Source: Ruminococcus flavefaciens (lineage in GTDB: Bacteria; Bacillota; Clostridia; Oscillospirales; Ruminococcaceae). From it: a stretch of 6,864 nt of DNA. This document shows, in pieces, positions 6,733 through 6,864 of this stretch. The stretch spans positions 1 to 6,864 of the forward strand of contig SFMO01000057.1 in assembly GCA_004554385.1 (NCBI GenBank), in the 5' to 3' direction. The notes under the pieces are model-generated. The model saw only the letters and a program-made list of their open reading frames with translations, was not told the origin of the DNA and made no database searches. Numbering within the stretch: the first letter of the stretch is position 1; each line of letters opens with the position of its first letter. The position numbers and the translations under genes were made by a program.

Positions 6733-6798
6733 AAGTCAAGTAAAACATACAATTTTCCGCCAGAAAATATACAAGCCGTTCGCCACAAAGTATACAAG
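6733..6798. repeat. Multiple terminal repeats of the IS21-family element
   Basis: Three copies of a motif ending ATACAA occur at 6747-6752, 6769-6774 and 6792-6797, that is every 22-23 bp. The two inner copies agree at 17 of 20 bases (6756-6775 and 6779-6798, core CGCCA...TATACAAG); the outermost is more diverged. Spaced repeats near the ends are a known feature of IS21 elements and are thought to be transposase binding sites. Confidence 0.75.
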
Positions 6799-6799
6799 G

Positions 6800-6864
6800 C
6801 TAATGCGTGATGGATTGGCGGTGCGAGAGGCGGTATGACTCACCGGTCATATTGATGATCTCGC
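6800..6864 (-). CDS. istB: IS21-family helper ATPase IstB, C-terminal fragment
   Basis: The last 20 codons read EIINMTGESYRLSHRQSITH and a TAG stop at 6800-6802; the gene continues beyond the window edge. The G-E-S-Y-R block is the conserved C-terminal signature of IstB, the AAA+ helper that assists the IstA transposase in target choice and strand transfer. The Walker motifs are upstream of the window, so integrity cannot be judged. The stop codon is followed directly by the repeats of the element's right end, as expected for istA-istB order. Confidence 0.82.
   Translation of the reverse strand, partial: EIINMTGESYRLSHRQSITH

Larger units (their letters stand above)
6727..6864 (-). mobile_element. 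IS21-family insertion sequence, right (istB-side) end
   Basis: The end of an IS21-type element lies in the same orientation as the gene it interrupts. It begins at the junction with TGTAAAAAGTC on the + strand, with the terminal TG expected of the family. It then shows a series of spaced repeats (6733-6798) and the 3' end of istB (6800-6864). The edge at 6726/6727 is set by where peptidase homology stops and the TGTAAAAAGTC end begins. The remainder, with istA and the left end, is outside the window, so completeness and target duplication cannot be seen. Confidence 0.82.

Noticed and set aside
6552..6797. Open frame of 81 codons on the minus strand across the IS21 junction
   Set aside because: It joins IS21 end sequence to the wrong frame of the peptidase remnant; the correct peptidase frame is the one carrying NSWG.
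1..6864. CRISPR array, tRNA or rRNA genes
   Set aside because: No regularly spaced identical repeats of suitable length and no tRNA-like or rRNA-like sequence were seen. The spaced repeats at 6733-6798 belong to the IS21 end.

Overview
The window looks like chromosomal DNA from a gut or rumen Ruminococcus-type Firmicute (Oscillospiraceae). The clues are a C-terminal type I dockerin with the VDASMVL..YA pattern usual in that group, a papain-like peptidase remnant joined to a lectin-like domain, a CUT1 sugar ABC transporter without its own ATPase gene, strong AAGGAGG-type ribosome binding sites, and moderate GC. The species cannot be fixed from the sequence alone.

Layout, left to right. Positions 1-141 are the 3' end of an IS3-family (IS150-like) insertion sequence: the last 17 codons of its transposase on the + strand, a hairpin, and the terminal inverted repeat. 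Positions 142-3697 hold a minus-strand operon, transcribed right to left: a lipoprotein sugar-binding protein (2219-3697), a MalF-type permease (1060-2112) and a MalG-type permease (164-1063). The two permease genes overlap by ATGA, and a perfect 11-bp hairpin lies between the binding-protein gene and the first permease gene. Positions 3698-4335 contain no convincing gene. This stretch holds a near-consensus minus-strand promoter (4095-4123), several small inverted repeats, and two overlapping hairpins just upstream of the binding-protein ribosome binding site. Positions 4336-6726 are the 3' remnant of a large secreted dockerin protein gene on the minus strand (end of a C1A cysteine peptidase domain, lectin-like domain, beta-sandwich regions, dockerin). 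It is cut off by the end of an IS21-family element (6727-6864), of which the terminal repeats and the last 20 codons of the IstB helper ATPase are visible.

How the parts work together. The transporter would bind an oligosaccharide outside the cell and import it through the two permeases, powered by a shared MsmK/MsiK-type ATPase encoded elsewhere (inference). The dockerin protein, when intact, would have been a secreted protease that docks on a cohesin-bearing scaffold or surface protein. The two loci read in the same direction but are separated by about 640 bp and probably are separate units. Both window edges are insertion-sequence ends. One lies 22 nt after the last permease gene and may have separated the operon from its original distal genes. 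The other has removed the N-terminal and most of the catalytic part of the peptidase gene. I see no clearly new system; the items most worth a second look are the exact IS21 breakpoint in the peptidase and the overlapping inverted repeats in the transporter leader.
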